The notes: generated from the sequence alone by a model not told the origin. A DNA stretch of 64,000 bases from an uncultured Lachnospiraceae bacterium (GCA_947169385.1 CAMVPR010000003.1:1-64000); one strand, 5' to 3'. Numbered from the stretch's first letter, positions 17,125-26,580 are shown. Program-made: numbers and translations.

Positions 17125-18288
17125 ATGTTTTTTCACATTTTCATATCAAGACTAAAGATAAATATCAGGAATAAAGACGCAATTCTTTGGTCACTTGTAT
17201 TCTCGCTTGCGCTTGGAACATTGTTTTATTTTGCGTTTAATTCCATTTACAAGAATGCCAAGAGCACTACAATCAAGGTTGCTGTTGTTGAAAATGATGC
17301 CACCTCCGGATACATGGATTTAAGCAGCTCCTTAAGTGACTTAAAGTATGAGGATGGAAGCAAAATCCTTGATATTAAAAAGGTTGATTATGATGCGGCA
17401 ATAGAGCTTCTTAATAAGGACGAGGATGACAAGGACAGAGTCAGCGGAATAATTGATTTAAGGGACATAGAGGATGTAAAGCTAGAGGTTAAGGAAACCG
17501 GGACCGCGCAAAGCGTGTTGGCAAGTGTGGTCAGCGTATACAGGCAATATATTTCAATAATTGTTGAGACTATAAAGAAAGACCCTTCTAACATCAGTAA
17601 TGTCATTTCTGAATTTGAAAATGAAGCTGCTTCTTTAGTGGAATCTAAATCGCTTTCGGGAGATAATAAGGATCCTTATGTTACTTATTTTTACAGCTTG
17701 ATTACAATGATGTCGGTTATGGCATGTATGGCGGGAGTTATTGTTCCTGAAAGCTGTCAGGCTAATCAGTCGGATGTCGGCGCGAGGGTTGATGTCTCAT
17801 CGGTTGGAAGAATGACCTACGAGCTTGCCGGACTTTTATCAGCAGCAATTATTCAGGTCTCTATAACCATTATAGGTTTATTCTATTACACCAAAATACT
17901 TAAAGTCAATTTCGGCGGGGATGAGAATCTGGTATTTCTTACTGCTGTACTATCGACGATACTTGGAATATCTTTGGGCTTTTTTGTAGGCCATATCGGA
18001 AGACTCTCCCAAAAAGCGCGAGAGAATATACTTATGATATTCGTGGTTGCCGGTGGCTTCTTGTCGGGACTTATGGTTGCCAATATGAAGATATTGGTGG
18101 AAATGAAAGCGCCTATCGTCAATCGCATCAATCCGTCAGCTGTAATCACTGATGCATTCTACGCTCTTAACATGTACGGTGTCTCTGACAGATATTATCA
18201 TGCAGTGGCATACATAGTGGGACTCAGTATCATTTTCATAACAGGGGGACTTATAATGTCAAGGAGGAAGAGCTATGCAAGTCTTTAA
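17125..18288 (+). CDS. ABC-2 type permease (LnrM-like)
   Basis: A 387-residue membrane protein. The track start at 17005 overlaps the ATPase by 116 bases. The ATG at 17125, eight bases after an AAGGAG, gives a better N-terminus (FFHIFISRLKINIRNKDAIL). One membrane helix near residue 25 is followed by a large extracytoplasmic domain and then five or so helices from residue 190 on, the ABC2_membrane_3 arrangement. The next permease gene overlaps by 14 bases, indicating tight translational coupling. Confidence 0.82.
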   Translation: MFFHIFISRLKINIRNKDAILWSLVFSLALGTLFYFAFNSIYKNAKSTTIKVAVVENDATSGYMDLSSSLSDLKYEDGSKILDIKKVDYDAAIELLNKDEDDKDRVSGIIDLRDIEDVKLEVKETGTAQSVLASVVSVYRQYISIIVETIKKDPSNISNVISEFENEAASLVESKSLSGDNKDPYVTYFYSLITMMSVMACMAGVIVPESCQANQSDVGARVDVSSVGRMTYELAGLLSAAIIQVSITIIGLFYYTKILKVNFGGDENLVFLTAVLSTILGISLGFFVGHIGRLSQKARENILMIFVVAGGFLSGLMVANMKILVEMKAPIVNRINPSAVITDAFYALNMYGVSDRYYHAVAYIVGLSIIFITGGLIMSRRKSYASL

Positions 18289-19426
18289 ATCGTTTTTTAA
18301 GATAGTTAGAAGCTATAAGTCAGGAATAATACTGTACGCTGCAATTACCATGCTTATGGCGATTCTTGTATCAAGCCAGTATGACAAAAGCGAAACCACG
18401 GCTTATTCCAACATAAAATTAAGCGTATTAGTCAGGGATTATGATAATTCAGAACTCTCAAAGAAGGTTGTTGATTATCTTAAGAGTCAGCATGATGTCC
18501 ATTTTGACGATTATGAGGACGACATGATAAAGGACCTTATATTCGGAGAGTATTATACAGCGTATATTGAGATACCAAAGGGCTTTATGGATAGTCATTT
18601 AAGTGACAATAAGAAGAATATTTCAATACTCTATGATTCCAACAAGGCCTACGGCAATTTTGTTGCACTTGAATTAGGCTCGTTTGTTGACGGTGTTGCC
18701 CGTTTTGAAAATGCAGGCTTTACGCTTTCGGAAGCGGTTAAGAATACCAACAACGCCATTGATACTGATAAATTCGTTGTCGCAGACAATGATGACGAAG
18801 GCAATACCAACAGCAAGGAATACAGTTTATTTTTGTTCCTGCCTTATGCTATAATGAGTATAGTTTTGTGGTGTCTTTTACCTGCGGTGTTAAGATTCAA
18901 CGGCAAGGATATCAAGGACAGAACAATGGTATCAAGGCTCAGTCCTCTTAAGAGAAATGTATGCCTGTTTTTGGGCTCAACTGTGGTGTCTATGATAGTG
19001 TACTTAGGCGTTATTGTTGTTACCGGAGTATTCATTGGCAGCAGCTTTTTCTCAGGCAAATGCCTGCTTTCGGCACTTAACCTTTTGATATTTACATTTG
19101 TCACGGGAACGCTTTTGATATTTATTGCTTCATTTCCTTCGGAGGGAGTGCTAAAATCAAGAGATGTGCTTGTTAATATCATAGGATTAAGCTTCTCTTT
19201 CCTCGGAGGAATCTTCGTGCCTTTAGAGATGTTAGGTGATAGTATCAAGTCTGTCGGAAGGTTTTTGCCGACCTACTGGTATGCGGTTGCATTAAGAAGG
19301 ATTGAGGATGGCGGAGAGCTTGACACTGTTTTTCAGTGCTTTGGGATGGAGCTTATCTTCGGAGTGTTCTGCCTGGCACTTGGCCTTGCAATATCGAGAG
19401 TGACAATCTATCTCTCAAAGAGTTGA
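18275..19426 (+). CDS. ABC-2 type permease (LnrN-like)
   Basis: A 383-residue protein with the same layout as the preceding permease: one N-terminal helix (SGIILYAAITMLMAILVSSQ), an extracytoplasmic domain of about 165 residues, then a cluster of helices (LPYAIMSIVLWCLLPAVL, LFLGSTVVSMIVYLGVIVV, FSFLGGIFVPLEML). The two permeases probably form the heterodimeric membrane part of the exporter. Its AGGAGG site lies inside the preceding gene. Confidence 0.82.
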   Translation: MQVFKSFFKIVRSYKSGIILYAAITMLMAILVSSQYDKSETTAYSNIKLSVLVRDYDNSELSKKVVDYLKSQHDVHFDDYEDDMIKDLIFGEYYTAYIEIPKGFMDSHLSDNKKNISILYDSNKAYGNFVALELGSFVDGVARFENAGFTLSEAVKNTNNAIDTDKFVVADNDDEGNTNSKEYSLFLFLPYAIMSIVLWCLLPAVLRFNGKDIKDRTMVSRLSPLKRNVCLFLGSTVVSMIVYLGVIVVTGVFIGSSFFSGKCLLSALNLLIFTFVTGTLLIFIASFPSEGVLKSRDVLVNIIGLSFSFLGGIFVPLEMLGDSIKSVGRFLPTYWYAVALRRIEDGGELDTVFQCFGMELIFGVFCLALGLAISRVTIYLSKS

Positions 19427-19456
19427 TATTACACCTCATAAAGATATGGTGGTATT

Positions 19457-20590
19457 ATGGAACGATTAATTGACAGAATAATAATATGTGTTCTTATGGT
19501 ATTTGTCGGTCGGGTGACTCTGACCGACAGATACCTTATTGTCGTTATATACGGAATGTTGTCGATTGCCTTCTTTAATTTCTTTTTCTTATACGATACC
19601 AATGCCAAAAAGAGTTTAAAGCCTAATGGCGCATATGAGATTATTGCATTTATTATTCAGATAATTACAGCTTTGATTGCAGTATTTAATCATAGCTTTA
19701 TTCTTTTGGTTCCTGTTGCGGTATATGATATGATTGTGCTTAGAAATGTAATAGGGATTATGATTTCGCTGTTGTCATTTTACTTATATTATGAAGATGT
19801 CGGGAATATAACTGTATTGGCTTCGCTTATGGCGGTTGCCTTGATATCGGTATATTTAAGCGTAAAGTCTGAGAGACTTATGGCTTTAAGAAGAAATGTC
19901 AATGAGCTTCGGGATGAGACGGTAATCAGGGAGGATTTGCTAAGAGACAGGAATATGTCGCTTTTAAAGGCCAAGGATGATGAGATATATTTAAGCACCC
20001 TAAAGGAGCGAAACCGCATCGCAAGGGAGATTCATGACAATGCGGGACATATGCTTACGAGGGCGATTTTGCAGCTTGGAGCGCTTATCACGATATGTAA
20101 GGATGAGAGCTTAAAGGGCGGACTTAATGAGCTTAAATCAACACTTGATACCGCAATGAACAGCATGAGAAACAGTGTGCATGATTTGAGGGATGAATCA
20201 ATTGATTTGCCGTCGGCGGTTAAGGATATTGTAAAGCCGCTTTATGATAACAAAACGGTCAATCTTGATATTGACATTTCCTCAGAGCTTGATACGAATA
20301 TTAAGTATGCTGTGATCGGTGTTATCAAGGAGAGTGTGTCTAATATCATCAAGCACAGCACCAATGATATTGTTGATATTATTTTTATAGAGCATCCGGC
20401 GTTTTATCTGCTGGTCGTTCACGATTACAGCACTGATAAGAAGGGTAAGAGCGCGGCACCTTCATTTGACAAAAGAGGAATGGGCTTGGAGAATATAAGG
20501 GCGAGGGTTTCAAATGTCGGCGGCAATGTGACGATAAGTGCAGAGGATGGATTTAAGGTTTATGTGACCATAAAAAAGGAGAGCGTTTGA
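19457..20590 (+). CDS. Sensor histidine kinase, LiaS/DesK/LnrJ group
   Basis: A 377-residue membrane kinase. Residues 1-150 hold about five membrane helices with almost no extracytoplasmic domain, the intramembrane-sensing style. The phosphoacceptor His is in RNRIAREIHDNAGHMLT (HisKA_3 family). The HATPase domain shows KRGMGLENIRARVSNVGG. It should phosphorylate the response regulator encoded 1 base downstream and control the linked exporter. The signal is not evident; membrane disturbance is a family-based guess. Confidence 0.87.
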   Translation: MERLIDRIIICVLMVFVGRVTLTDRYLIVVIYGMLSIAFFNFFFLYDTNAKKSLKPNGAYEIIAFIIQIITALIAVFNHSFILLVPVAVYDMIVLRNVIGIMISLLSFYLYYEDVGNITVLASLMAVALISVYLSVKSERLMALRRNVNELRDETVIREDLLRDRNMSLLKAKDDEIYLSTLKERNRIAREIHDNAGHMLTRAILQLGALITICKDESLKGGLNELKSTLDTAMNSMRNSVHDLRDESIDLPSAVKDIVKPLYDNKTVNLDIDISSELDTNIKYAVIGVIKESVSNIIKHSTNDIVDIIFIEHPAFYLLVVHDYSTDKKGKSAAPSFDKRGMGLENIRARVSNVGGNVTISAEDGFKVYVTIKKESV

Positions 20591-20591
20591 T

Positions 20592-21218
20592 ATGAAGATA
20601 ATGATAGTTGATGATGACAAGCTGGTGGCTTCTTCTCTTAAGATGATTGTTGAAGCGGATGAAGAGATTGAGGTTACAGGTGTATGTCACTCGGGGCGTG
20701 AGGCGGTTAAAGCTTATGATGAATTAAGTCCCGATATCCTCCTCATGGATATAAGGATGGAGGATATGAACGGGCTTGAAGCGTTAGAGGAGATTATTAA
20801 AATGCATGAGGATGCGAGGGTGTTGTTCCTCACAACCTTCAATGATGATGAGTATATCGTAAAGGCGCTGTCTTTAGGCGCTAAAGGATACATTATCAAG
20901 CAGGATTATGAGAGTATAGTTCCTGCACTGAAGGCGGTTTATGAAGGGCAGACTGTATTTGGAAGTGATGTAATAGAGAGACTCCCTGATATGTTAAAGG
21001 AGCCGGCTAAGAAGGAATTTGACTATGAGAGCTTCGGACTTAACGCTCAGGAGTATGAGATTATTGAGCTTGTTGCCATGGGGCTTTCCAATAAGGAATG
21101 TGCGGCTAAGCTTGCTTTGTCGGAAGGAACGGTAAGGAATTATATAAGCGGGATACTTAGTAAGCTGGAGCTTAGAGACAGAACCAATCTTGCGATATTC
21201 TACTATACCAGGTGCTAA
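20592..21218 (+). CDS. NarL/LuxR-type response regulator (LnrK-like)
   Basis: A 208-residue regulator. The receiver domain has MIVDDDK and phosphoacceptor Asp53 in DILLMDIRM. KGYIIKQD carries the conserved Lys region. The C-terminal LuxR helix-turn-helix is intact (LSNKECAAKLALSEGTVRNY). It is the cognate partner of the preceding kinase, whose stop it follows by one base. The palindrome at 16077 is its most obvious candidate site. Confidence 0.9.
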   Translation: MKIMIVDDDKLVASSLKMIVEADEEIEVTGVCHSGREAVKAYDELSPDILLMDIRMEDMNGLEALEEIIKMHEDARVLFLTTFNDDEYIVKALSLGAKGYIIKQDYESIVPALKAVYEGQTVFGSDVIERLPDMLKEPAKKEFDYESFGLNAQEYEIIELVAMGLSNKECAAKLALSEGTVRNYISGILSKLELRDRTNLAIFYYTRC

Positions 21219-21223
21219 CTTTA

Positions 21224-21250
21224 CAATGGGGCTGTCCCAATGGGTACTTA
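21224..21250. repeat. GGGG-CTGTCCC / GGGTACTTA repeat
   Basis: CAATGGGGCTGTCCCAATGG followed by GTACTTA, related to half of the 11153-11231 palindromes. It lies 6 bases after the response regulator stop. Confidence 0.6.
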
Positions 21251-21345
21251 TTTCTCATATTTTTTTCGATTGACATTAGAATGTTTGAGGATATATGATA
21301 ATTAAGTAGAGTTATGTATGTAATCTTTAGTTAGGAGGTATATAG

Positions 21346-22632
21346 ATGAGATATAGATTATATAAGAGATTTGTAGCGTTTATGCTGGTTCTTTCGGTTG
21401 CATTTTCATTTTCAACGAATTCAATTGCAACTGATGGAGCGCTACTTACACCGGCAGAGACGACAACGGAGTCGCCACTTCTTACTCCTGTAGACAGTGT
21501 AGCGGGAACCGGTACGACAACCGAAGTAACAACAACAGAGGCAACGACGACAGAGGCGGCAACCACCGAGAAACCGGAATATGAGATTATCGATGATGTT
21601 GACAGACCTGAGACAATCGTTAGCTTTGAGGTTCAGAGTTACCTTTATGATGAAGTTACGATAAGATGGTCGGTTAACAGAAGGACTGCTACAGGATATT
21701 ATATTTATCGTAAAGATAACTACAACCCTAAGATGCAGCTTATCGCGTCAGGAACTCCAAGCGGCAACAATTTTGCAACCAAGTACACAGACAAGATGCT
21801 TGTTCCCGGCGTAACTTATTCGTACTTTGTTCAGCCGTATTACAAGCAGAGTGACGGAACCATTAAGAGAAGTGCTATCAGCAAGGAGTGTAAGTACGAG
21901 AGAGAGTTTACCACTCCTAGACTTGACAGCGCAACAAGGTCCAATAAGAAGGTTACATTAAAATGGGTTGAACAATCTAATTGCAACGGTTTCTTGATTT
22001 ACAGAGCTAAGGGCAAGGGCAGTTACAGTAAGGTCAAGAAGGTTGCGGACGGTTCTAAGACTTCAGCGACAGTTACGGGTAATGCATTAAAGAGCACATA
22101 TAAGTATAAGATTCGCGCATATGTTGTGTATGAAGGTCAATACATTTACTCGGATTATTCAGAAGTTCTCATGGTTGATACCAAGAAGAATTCTACAATA
22201 ACCGGTAAGTTTAAGAAGCTTAAGAAGAAATATCCTTCAGGATATTATTGGAATCATATGGGTGTATCTAATTATGATTCAACTACGATTACCAAAACTC
22301 CATGTGATCATGCAAGGTTTGGTTATACCTATTGTAACCTTTACAAATGTCCTACAGGCAAGTGGGGAGTTCAGTGTTATGGATTTGCATGGAAGATGAG
22401 CGACCTTATATACGGCAAGAAGACTAAGTACACCAAGCATAAGAAGTTCTCTAAGGCCAAGGTTGGTGATGTTATAAGGTACAGCGGCCATTCGGTTATA
22501 ATCACAGAGAAGCATGCGAACTACATTGTTGTTGGTGAGTGTAACATCGGTGGTACTTGTATTATCAGATGGGGCAGACAGATTTATAAGTCAGAGCTTT
22601 CGGGTGCAACGTATTTCCATAGGAAGTTGTAA
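21346..22632 (+). CDS. Secreted FnIII protein with C-terminal CHAP/NlpC-like peptidase domain
   Basis: A 428-residue exported protein. The signal peptide ends near residue 27. A Thr/Glu-rich linker follows (TTEVTTTEATTTEAATTE, residues 52-72). Two fibronectin type III-like domains cover about 80-285. The C-terminal 130 residues contain a Cys in GVQCYGFAWKMSD and a His in VIRYSGHSVIITEKH, then VVGECNIGG, the order of CHAP/NlpC-type Cys-His hydrolases. A peptidoglycan amidase or endopeptidase role is inferred. AGGAGG lies before the ATG and a terminator follows. Confidence 0.75.
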   Translation: MRYRLYKRFVAFMLVLSVAFSFSTNSIATDGALLTPAETTTESPLLTPVDSVAGTGTTTEVTTTEATTTEAATTEKPEYEIIDDVDRPETIVSFEVQSYLYDEVTIRWSVNRRTATGYYIYRKDNYNPKMQLIASGTPSGNNFATKYTDKMLVPGVTYSYFVQPYYKQSDGTIKRSAISKECKYEREFTTPRLDSATRSNKKVTLKWVEQSNCNGFLIYRAKGKGSYSKVKKVADGSKTSATVTGNALKSTYKYKIRAYVVYEGQYIYSDYSEVLMVDTKKNSTITGKFKKLKKKYPSGYYWNHMGVSNYDSTTITKTPCDHARFGYTYCNLYKCPTGKWGVQCYGFAWKMSDLIYGKKTKYTKHKKFSKAKVGDVIRYSGHSVIITEKHANYIVVGECNIGGTCIIRWGRQIYKSELSGATYFHRKL

Positions 22633-22646
22633 TTTAATATGTTATT

Positions 22647-22672
22647 AAGCAGGGCATTCGCCCTGCTTTTTT
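22647..22672 (+). terminator. Terminator of the FnIII-CHAP gene
   Basis: AAGCAGGGC-ATTC-GCCCTGCTTTTTT. Confidence 0.9.
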
Positions 22673-22697
22673 GGTTGTCACAAGCAAAGCTTGTGAC

Positions 22698-22830
22698 AAA
22701 GATTCTTCGCTGCGCTCAGAATGACAGGGAGGATTGGTCAGAATGACAGATATAAATGATTAGAATGACTGTAAGAAAGCTCATAATGACAAACACATGT
22801 CATCCTGAGGAACGAAGTGACGAAGGATCT
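22698..22830. repeat. Reverse and variant TCATTCTGAGCG repeats
   Basis: A minus-orientation copy (AAGATTCTTCGCTGCGCTCA, 22698-22725) and a plus-orientation variant GTCATCCTGAGGAACGAAGT...GGATCT (22799-22830) face each other. Confidence 0.75.
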
Positions 22831-22890
22831 TTGACCTTCGTTAGAAGGTCAATTTATTAGTATTTATATATGGTAAGGTTATATAAAATA

Positions 22891-22899
22891 TGCTATAAT
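22891..22899 (+). promoter_or_regulatory. Extended -10 promoter of ech
   Basis: TGCTATAAT is an extended -10. No strong -35 was found. It lies about 60 bases before the echA start. Confidence 0.5.
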
Positions 22900-22959
22900 T
22901 ATACTTGTATAATTGCGTTAATTAGACGCATAAATTATCTTATACCAGGAGGTAGGGAC

Positions 22960-24864
22960 ATGGTGCCATTTCTTATTATTTTCCCTTTGGTATTAGCTGT
23001 CCTGCTATACCTTATTAAAGCGCCTAAGGTGCTTAACGTTCTGACTCTTATCGGCGGAACGGTTGTTATAGCAGGTGTTATCTGGCTCACTATTTCATGG
23101 GCTATGGATGGCTTTAACGCACAGCTTTTGTACAAGGATGCTCATCTTGCCGATCACTTTATATTGGCAGGAGAACTTATCTTGATGGTATTTGTAACCG
23201 TCATGTGTTTTATTCACAAAAGAGCTTTACTTAGCTTATTATCTATTATCCCAACGCTTGCAATTGCATATTTTGAGCTGTTTGGACCTAAGACAGCCGA
23301 GGTAGAGAAGATCAATCTTGACCATCTCTCTATTCTTATGTGCGATATCGTAGGAATTATAGGAAGTTTGATAGTTATATATGCCGTAGGATATATGGAT
23401 GGCTACCACAAGCATCACAAGGACGTGCCTGATAAGAGGAATTACTTCTTCTCGGTTATGTTCGTATTCTTAGGCTCAATGATAGGACTTGTAACGTCAG
23501 AGAGTCTTCTTTGGATGGTGTTCTTCTGGGAGATGACAAGCGTCTGCTCATTCTTATTGATTAAGTACACCGGTGAAGAACAGGCTATAATCAATGCGTT
23601 CAGAGCATTGTGGATGAACCTCTTAGGTGGCGCTTTTATGATATTCGGAATTATGTACTTTGGATATAGTGAAGGCTTTGTTGGCATGCATCAAATGATA
23701 TCTGCAGGCACAGTGTACACAACAATCCCTGTAGCTTGCCTTGCATTTGCAGCACTCACTAAGTCAGCACAGTTACCATTTACACCATGGTTACTTGGAG
23801 CGATGATCGCACCTACACCTTCATCGGCGCTTCTACATTCAGCTACTATGGTTAAAGCTGGTGTATATCTTCTTATAAGATTAGCACCGGCAATGAGCGG
23901 TACTTATGTTGGAATTATGGTATCGTTCATTGGTGGATTCACATTCCTTGTGACATCATTTATGGCTATATCTCAGTCGGACGGCAAGAGCGTGCTTGCG
24001 CTTTCAACAGTATCTAACTTGGGACTTATGGTTGCCTGTGCGGGCGTTGGTTCAGCAGATACTGTATGGGCAGCGGTATTCCTTATGATATTCCACGCTA
24101 TTTCCAAGTCTTTGCTCTTCCAGGACGTCGGTTCTACAGAGAACTCACTCCATTCAAGAGACATCGAGAAGATGCACGGACTCTTATATATGCTTCCTAA
24201 GCATGCATCATTTATGTTCATCGGAATTGCCGGAATGTTCCTTGCTCCGTTTGGTATGCTTATCTCTAAATGGGCGGCACTTAAGTCAGCAGCGGACAAC
24301 ACAGATTTACTGCTTATTATCTTCATTTGCTTCGGATCGGCAACAACAGCTCTTTACTGGACCAAATGGATGGGCAAGCTTATCGCACATCCTCACGGCG
24401 AGCCTAAGAAGGTTGAGAACGTTTCTAAGACGAGTGAGATGCTTTCAATGACTATTCACGTCGTAATGATGATTGCGGTATGTGCGTTGTTCCCTATTGT
24501 TTCAGGTGGATATGTCAACCCTATGGTTTCAGAAATGTTTGGTTACAACGGACAGGTTTTGTCAAATGTTGTACTTATGATTTTGGTTTCTATTATTCTG
24601 GTAGTATTTGCAATTCCTATGCTTGCTTACTTTAACAGCAAGTCAATGGATATTACCATTAAGAAAGCATATATGGCCGGTGTAAATGTCGGCGACAACA
24701 GTGCATTCGTTGACGCGTTTGGAGAGGACAAGGAAGCGTATGTGAGCAACTACTATTTCGAGAGTTTCTTAGGTGTTGAGCAGAATATGCGCAAGCTTCA
24801 ATTATTCACAACCCTGTGGCTCATAGTAAGCTTTGCAATAATTATAGGAGGTGAGTTCCTATGA
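22960..24864 (+). CDS. echA: Ech-type hydrogenase subunit A (NuoL/antiporter-like)
   Basis: A 634-residue integral membrane protein of the NuoL/MrpA family and the proton- or sodium-pumping subunit of Ech hydrogenase. The start is the ATG at 22960, behind GGAGGTAGGG. The track start at 22870 would add 30 unlikely residues. It has some 14-16 hydrophobic helices. The conserved pump core includes FFWEMTSVCSFLLIKYTGE, ALTKSAQLPFTPWLLGAM and TPSSALLHSATMVKAGVYL with the typical buried Lys and His. echB begins inside its stop codon (ATGA), so the two are translationally coupled. Confidence 0.9.
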   Translation: MVPFLIIFPLVLAVLLYLIKAPKVLNVLTLIGGTVVIAGVIWLTISWAMDGFNAQLLYKDAHLADHFILAGELILMVFVTVMCFIHKRALLSLLSIIPTLAIAYFELFGPKTAEVEKINLDHLSILMCDIVGIIGSLIVIYAVGYMDGYHKHHKDVPDKRNYFFSVMFVFLGSMIGLVTSESLLWMVFFWEMTSVCSFLLIKYTGEEQAIINAFRALWMNLLGGAFMIFGIMYFGYSEGFVGMHQMISAGTVYTTIPVACLAFAALTKSAQLPFTPWLLGAMIAPTPSSALLHSATMVKAGVYLLIRLAPAMSGTYVGIMVSFIGGFTFLVTSFMAISQSDGKSVLALSTVSNLGLMVACAGVGSADTVWAAVFLMIFHAISKSLLFQDVGSTENSLHSRDIEKMHGLLYMLPKHASFMFIGIAGMFLAPFGMLISKWAALKSAADNTDLLLIIFICFGSATTALYWTKWMGKLIAHPHGEPKKVENVSKTSEMLSMTIHVVMMIAVCALFPIVSGGYVNPMVSEMFGYNGQVLSNVVLMILVSIILVVFAIPMLAYFNSKSMDITIKKAYMAGVNVGDNSAFVDAFGEDKEAYVSNYYFESFLGVEQNMRKLQLFTTLWLIVSFAIIIGGEFL

Positions 24865-25724
24865 AGACATCTATAATTTTAGCAATCTGTTACTTTGTGT
24901 TTGCACCGTTGATAGGCGGGTTGTTGGAAGGATTTGATCGCAAGATATCGGCAAGGATGCAGAGAAGAGTAGGACCTCCTGTGCTTCAGCCTTTTTATGA
25001 CGTTATCAAGTTGTTCAACAAGGAGAACCAAGCGGTTTATCGCTCACAGACATGGCTCATGTACACATATTTTGTACTCATGATACTGACAGGAGTTATG
25101 TTCTTCGCGGGATTCGACCTTTTGTTATGCTTCTTTATAATGTCTACATCAGCAACATTTCTTTACTTTGCTGCATGTGTGACCGGTTCACCTTACTCCA
25201 ATATAGGTGCGCATAGAGAGCTTCTACAGATGACAGCTTATGAACCTGCAGTTTTACTTGCTTGTGTTGGTTTCTACCTTGTTAAAGGAAGCTTTGATGT
25301 GGTGACCATTGCCAATGGAAGCTTCAGTGCTATCAAGTACCTTCCTGGCTTCTTTATTGCATTTGTATTTATATTAACGATTAAGATGAGAAAGTCTCCA
25401 TTTGATACAAGTGCTTCTCATCATATGCATCAGGAGCTTGTTAAGGGACTTACCACCGAGTTCTCAGGACCTAATCTCGCATTGTTCCAGGTTTCAGAGT
25501 GGTATGAGAATGTGTTCTTGATGGGTGTTGTGGGACTCTTTATCATTAACAGCAATCCTGTAAGTATTGCGGTTGCTGTGGGCGTATGTCTTCTTACTTA
25601 TTTCCTTGAGATACTTATCGACAACTCCAATGCCCGTATGAAATGGCAGAAGATGTTGAAAGTTACATGGATTGTGACACTTTTGTGCGCAGGTGTTAAC
25701 CTCGCGGTATTGATATTTGTATAA
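24861..25724 (+). CDS. echB: Ech-type hydrogenase subunit B (NuoH-like)
   Basis: A 287-residue membrane subunit homologous to NuoH/HycD, which links the hydrophilic hydrogenase module to the pump. The first cytoplasmic loop shows the family sequence FDRKISARMQRRVGPPVLQP. A second charged loop reads RKSPFDTSASHHMHQELVKG. About seven or eight membrane helices are predicted. It overlaps echA by 4 bases. Normally echC would follow directly, but here a two-gene cassette intervenes. Confidence 0.9.
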   Translation: MKTSIILAICYFVFAPLIGGLLEGFDRKISARMQRRVGPPVLQPFYDVIKLFNKENQAVYRSQTWLMYTYFVLMILTGVMFFAGFDLLLCFFIMSTSATFLYFAACVTGSPYSNIGAHRELLQMTAYEPAVLLACVGFYLVKGSFDVVTIANGSFSAIKYLPGFFIAFVFILTIKMRKSPFDTSASHHMHQELVKGLTTEFSGPNLALFQVSEWYENVFLMGVVGLFIINSNPVSIAVAVGVCLLTYFLEILIDNSNARMKWQKMLKVTWIVTLLCAGVNLAVLIFV

Positions 25725-25734
25725 TTTAAACCAT

Positions 25735-25761
25735 AAGATTCTTCGCTTCGCTCAGAATGAC
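25735..25761 (-). repeat. Reverse TCATTCTGAGCG repeat
   Basis: AAGATTCTTCGCTTCGCTCA followed by GAATGAC, 11 bases after echB. It is the first of several repeats making up the left border of the inserted cassette. Confidence 0.85.
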
Positions 25762-25811
25762 GTAGCGGCGAACATTGTTCGCCATATGTGGAGCACACTG
25801 TGCTCCGCTAC
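25762..25811. repeat. Three-stem GTAGCGG...CCGCTAC element
   Basis: The terminal arms GTAGCGG and CCGCTAC enclose two perfect hairpins, GGCGAAC-ATT-GTTCGCC and GGAGCACA-C-TGTGCTCC, so it can fold as a cruciform or three-way junction. A truncated copy lies at 43332-43363. Confidence 0.75.
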
Positions 25812-25847
25812 GGTTATAATATGTCATCCTGAGGAACGTTGTTCCGT

Positions 25848-25874
25848 AGTACCACGAGATACGCCCCTGTGGTA
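25848..25874 (+). repeat. Left AGTACCAC...GTGGTA repeat of the ech insertion
   Basis: AGTACCACGAGA then TACGCCCCTGTGGTA. It matches 27049-27075 at 24 of 27 positions in the same orientation. Its ends are inverted (TACCAC / GTGGTA). A further half copy (GTCCCTGTGGTA) follows at about 25880. The two full copies bracket the DUF3990 cassette. Confidence 0.8.
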
Positions 25875-25915
25875 CCGTATGTCCCTGTGGTATCCAGTGT
25901 TAAGGAGGATATATA

Positions 25916-26569
25916 ATGATTCTGTATCATGGTAATCAAGATAAGAATATGATTCCGCAATATGGAAAAGGTAATGTCCATAATGATTATGGGATAGGCT
26001 TCTATACAACCGTAGATATAGAACTAGCTAAAGAGTGGAGTTATAATAATTACGATCCTCAAAATATTAATATAGACAATCATTGGCTTCATACATATGA
26101 ATTGGATGAGGGTGGTGTTGAAATCTACGATTTAACAGAGTTGGATATTCTATATTGGTTAGCTCAACTCTATAAGTTTAGGTTAATAGATGGACTGACA
26201 GAGCTGCAAGAAGAAAGGAAGAATAGGTTTTTAGATAAATACTATAAGGATTTGACAGATAAGGATGTTATTTTAGGCTGGAGGGCAGATGATTCCTACT
26301 TTAAGTATGCCAGAGATTTTTTGAGCGTGGACATATATAAGGAAACTCTTGAAGAGGCAATTATGTTAGGTAATTTAGGAGAACAATTTTTTATACAATC
26401 TCAGAATGCTTTTGATCGACTTAAGATAAAGGATGAACCTGTTTTTGTAGAGGGATTTTATAAGAATAAGTACTTAAATCGAGACAAAATCGCTCGAAAT
26501 GAGTATGAGATCAAGAGGACCAATAATCAGTATTTGAAGAATAAGACAACTATTCTTGATATAATATAA
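25916..26569 (+). CDS. DUF3990 domain protein, putative ADP-ribosyltransferase-like toxin
   Basis: A 217-residue soluble protein. The N-terminus ILYHGNQDKN...GIGFYTTVDIELAKEWS matches DUF3990, a family I recall as related to ADP-ribosyltransferase folds (a YHG, then an FYTT motif) and often found in toxin-antitoxin-like pairs. The C-terminal half has LGNLGEQFFIQSQNAFDRL, which fits the same family. It begins behind AAGGAGG and is followed 11 bases later by a small partner gene. It has no link to hydrogenase chemistry and interrupts the ech operon. Toxin activity is inferred, not shown. Confidence 0.65.
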   Translation: MILYHGNQDKNMIPQYGKGNVHNDYGIGFYTTVDIELAKEWSYNNYDPQNINIDNHWLHTYELDEGGVEIYDLTELDILYWLAQLYKFRLIDGLTELQEERKNRFLDKYYKDLTDKDVILGWRADDSYFKYARDFLSVDIYKETLEEAIMLGNLGEQFFIQSQNAFDRLKIKDEPVFVEGFYKNKYLNRDKIARNEYEIKRTNNQYLKNKTTILDII

Positions 26570-26580
26570 AGGTGATAACG

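Larger units (their letters stand above)
22633..22959. other. Intergenic block before the ech operon
   Basis: It holds a terminator, a reverse TCATTCTGAGCG copy, degenerate AGAATGACAG fragments, a GTCATCCTGAGGAACGAAGT variant repeat with a following GACCTTCG...CGTTAGAAGGTC hairpin, and the ech promoter. The track start at 22870 falls in the promoter region and is not used. Confidence 0.75.

Noticed and set aside
22870-22959. Track start of EchA at 22870
   Set aside because: It lies on the promoter and adds 30 residues not found in NuoL-like subunits. GGAGGTAGGG before 22960 fixes the start.
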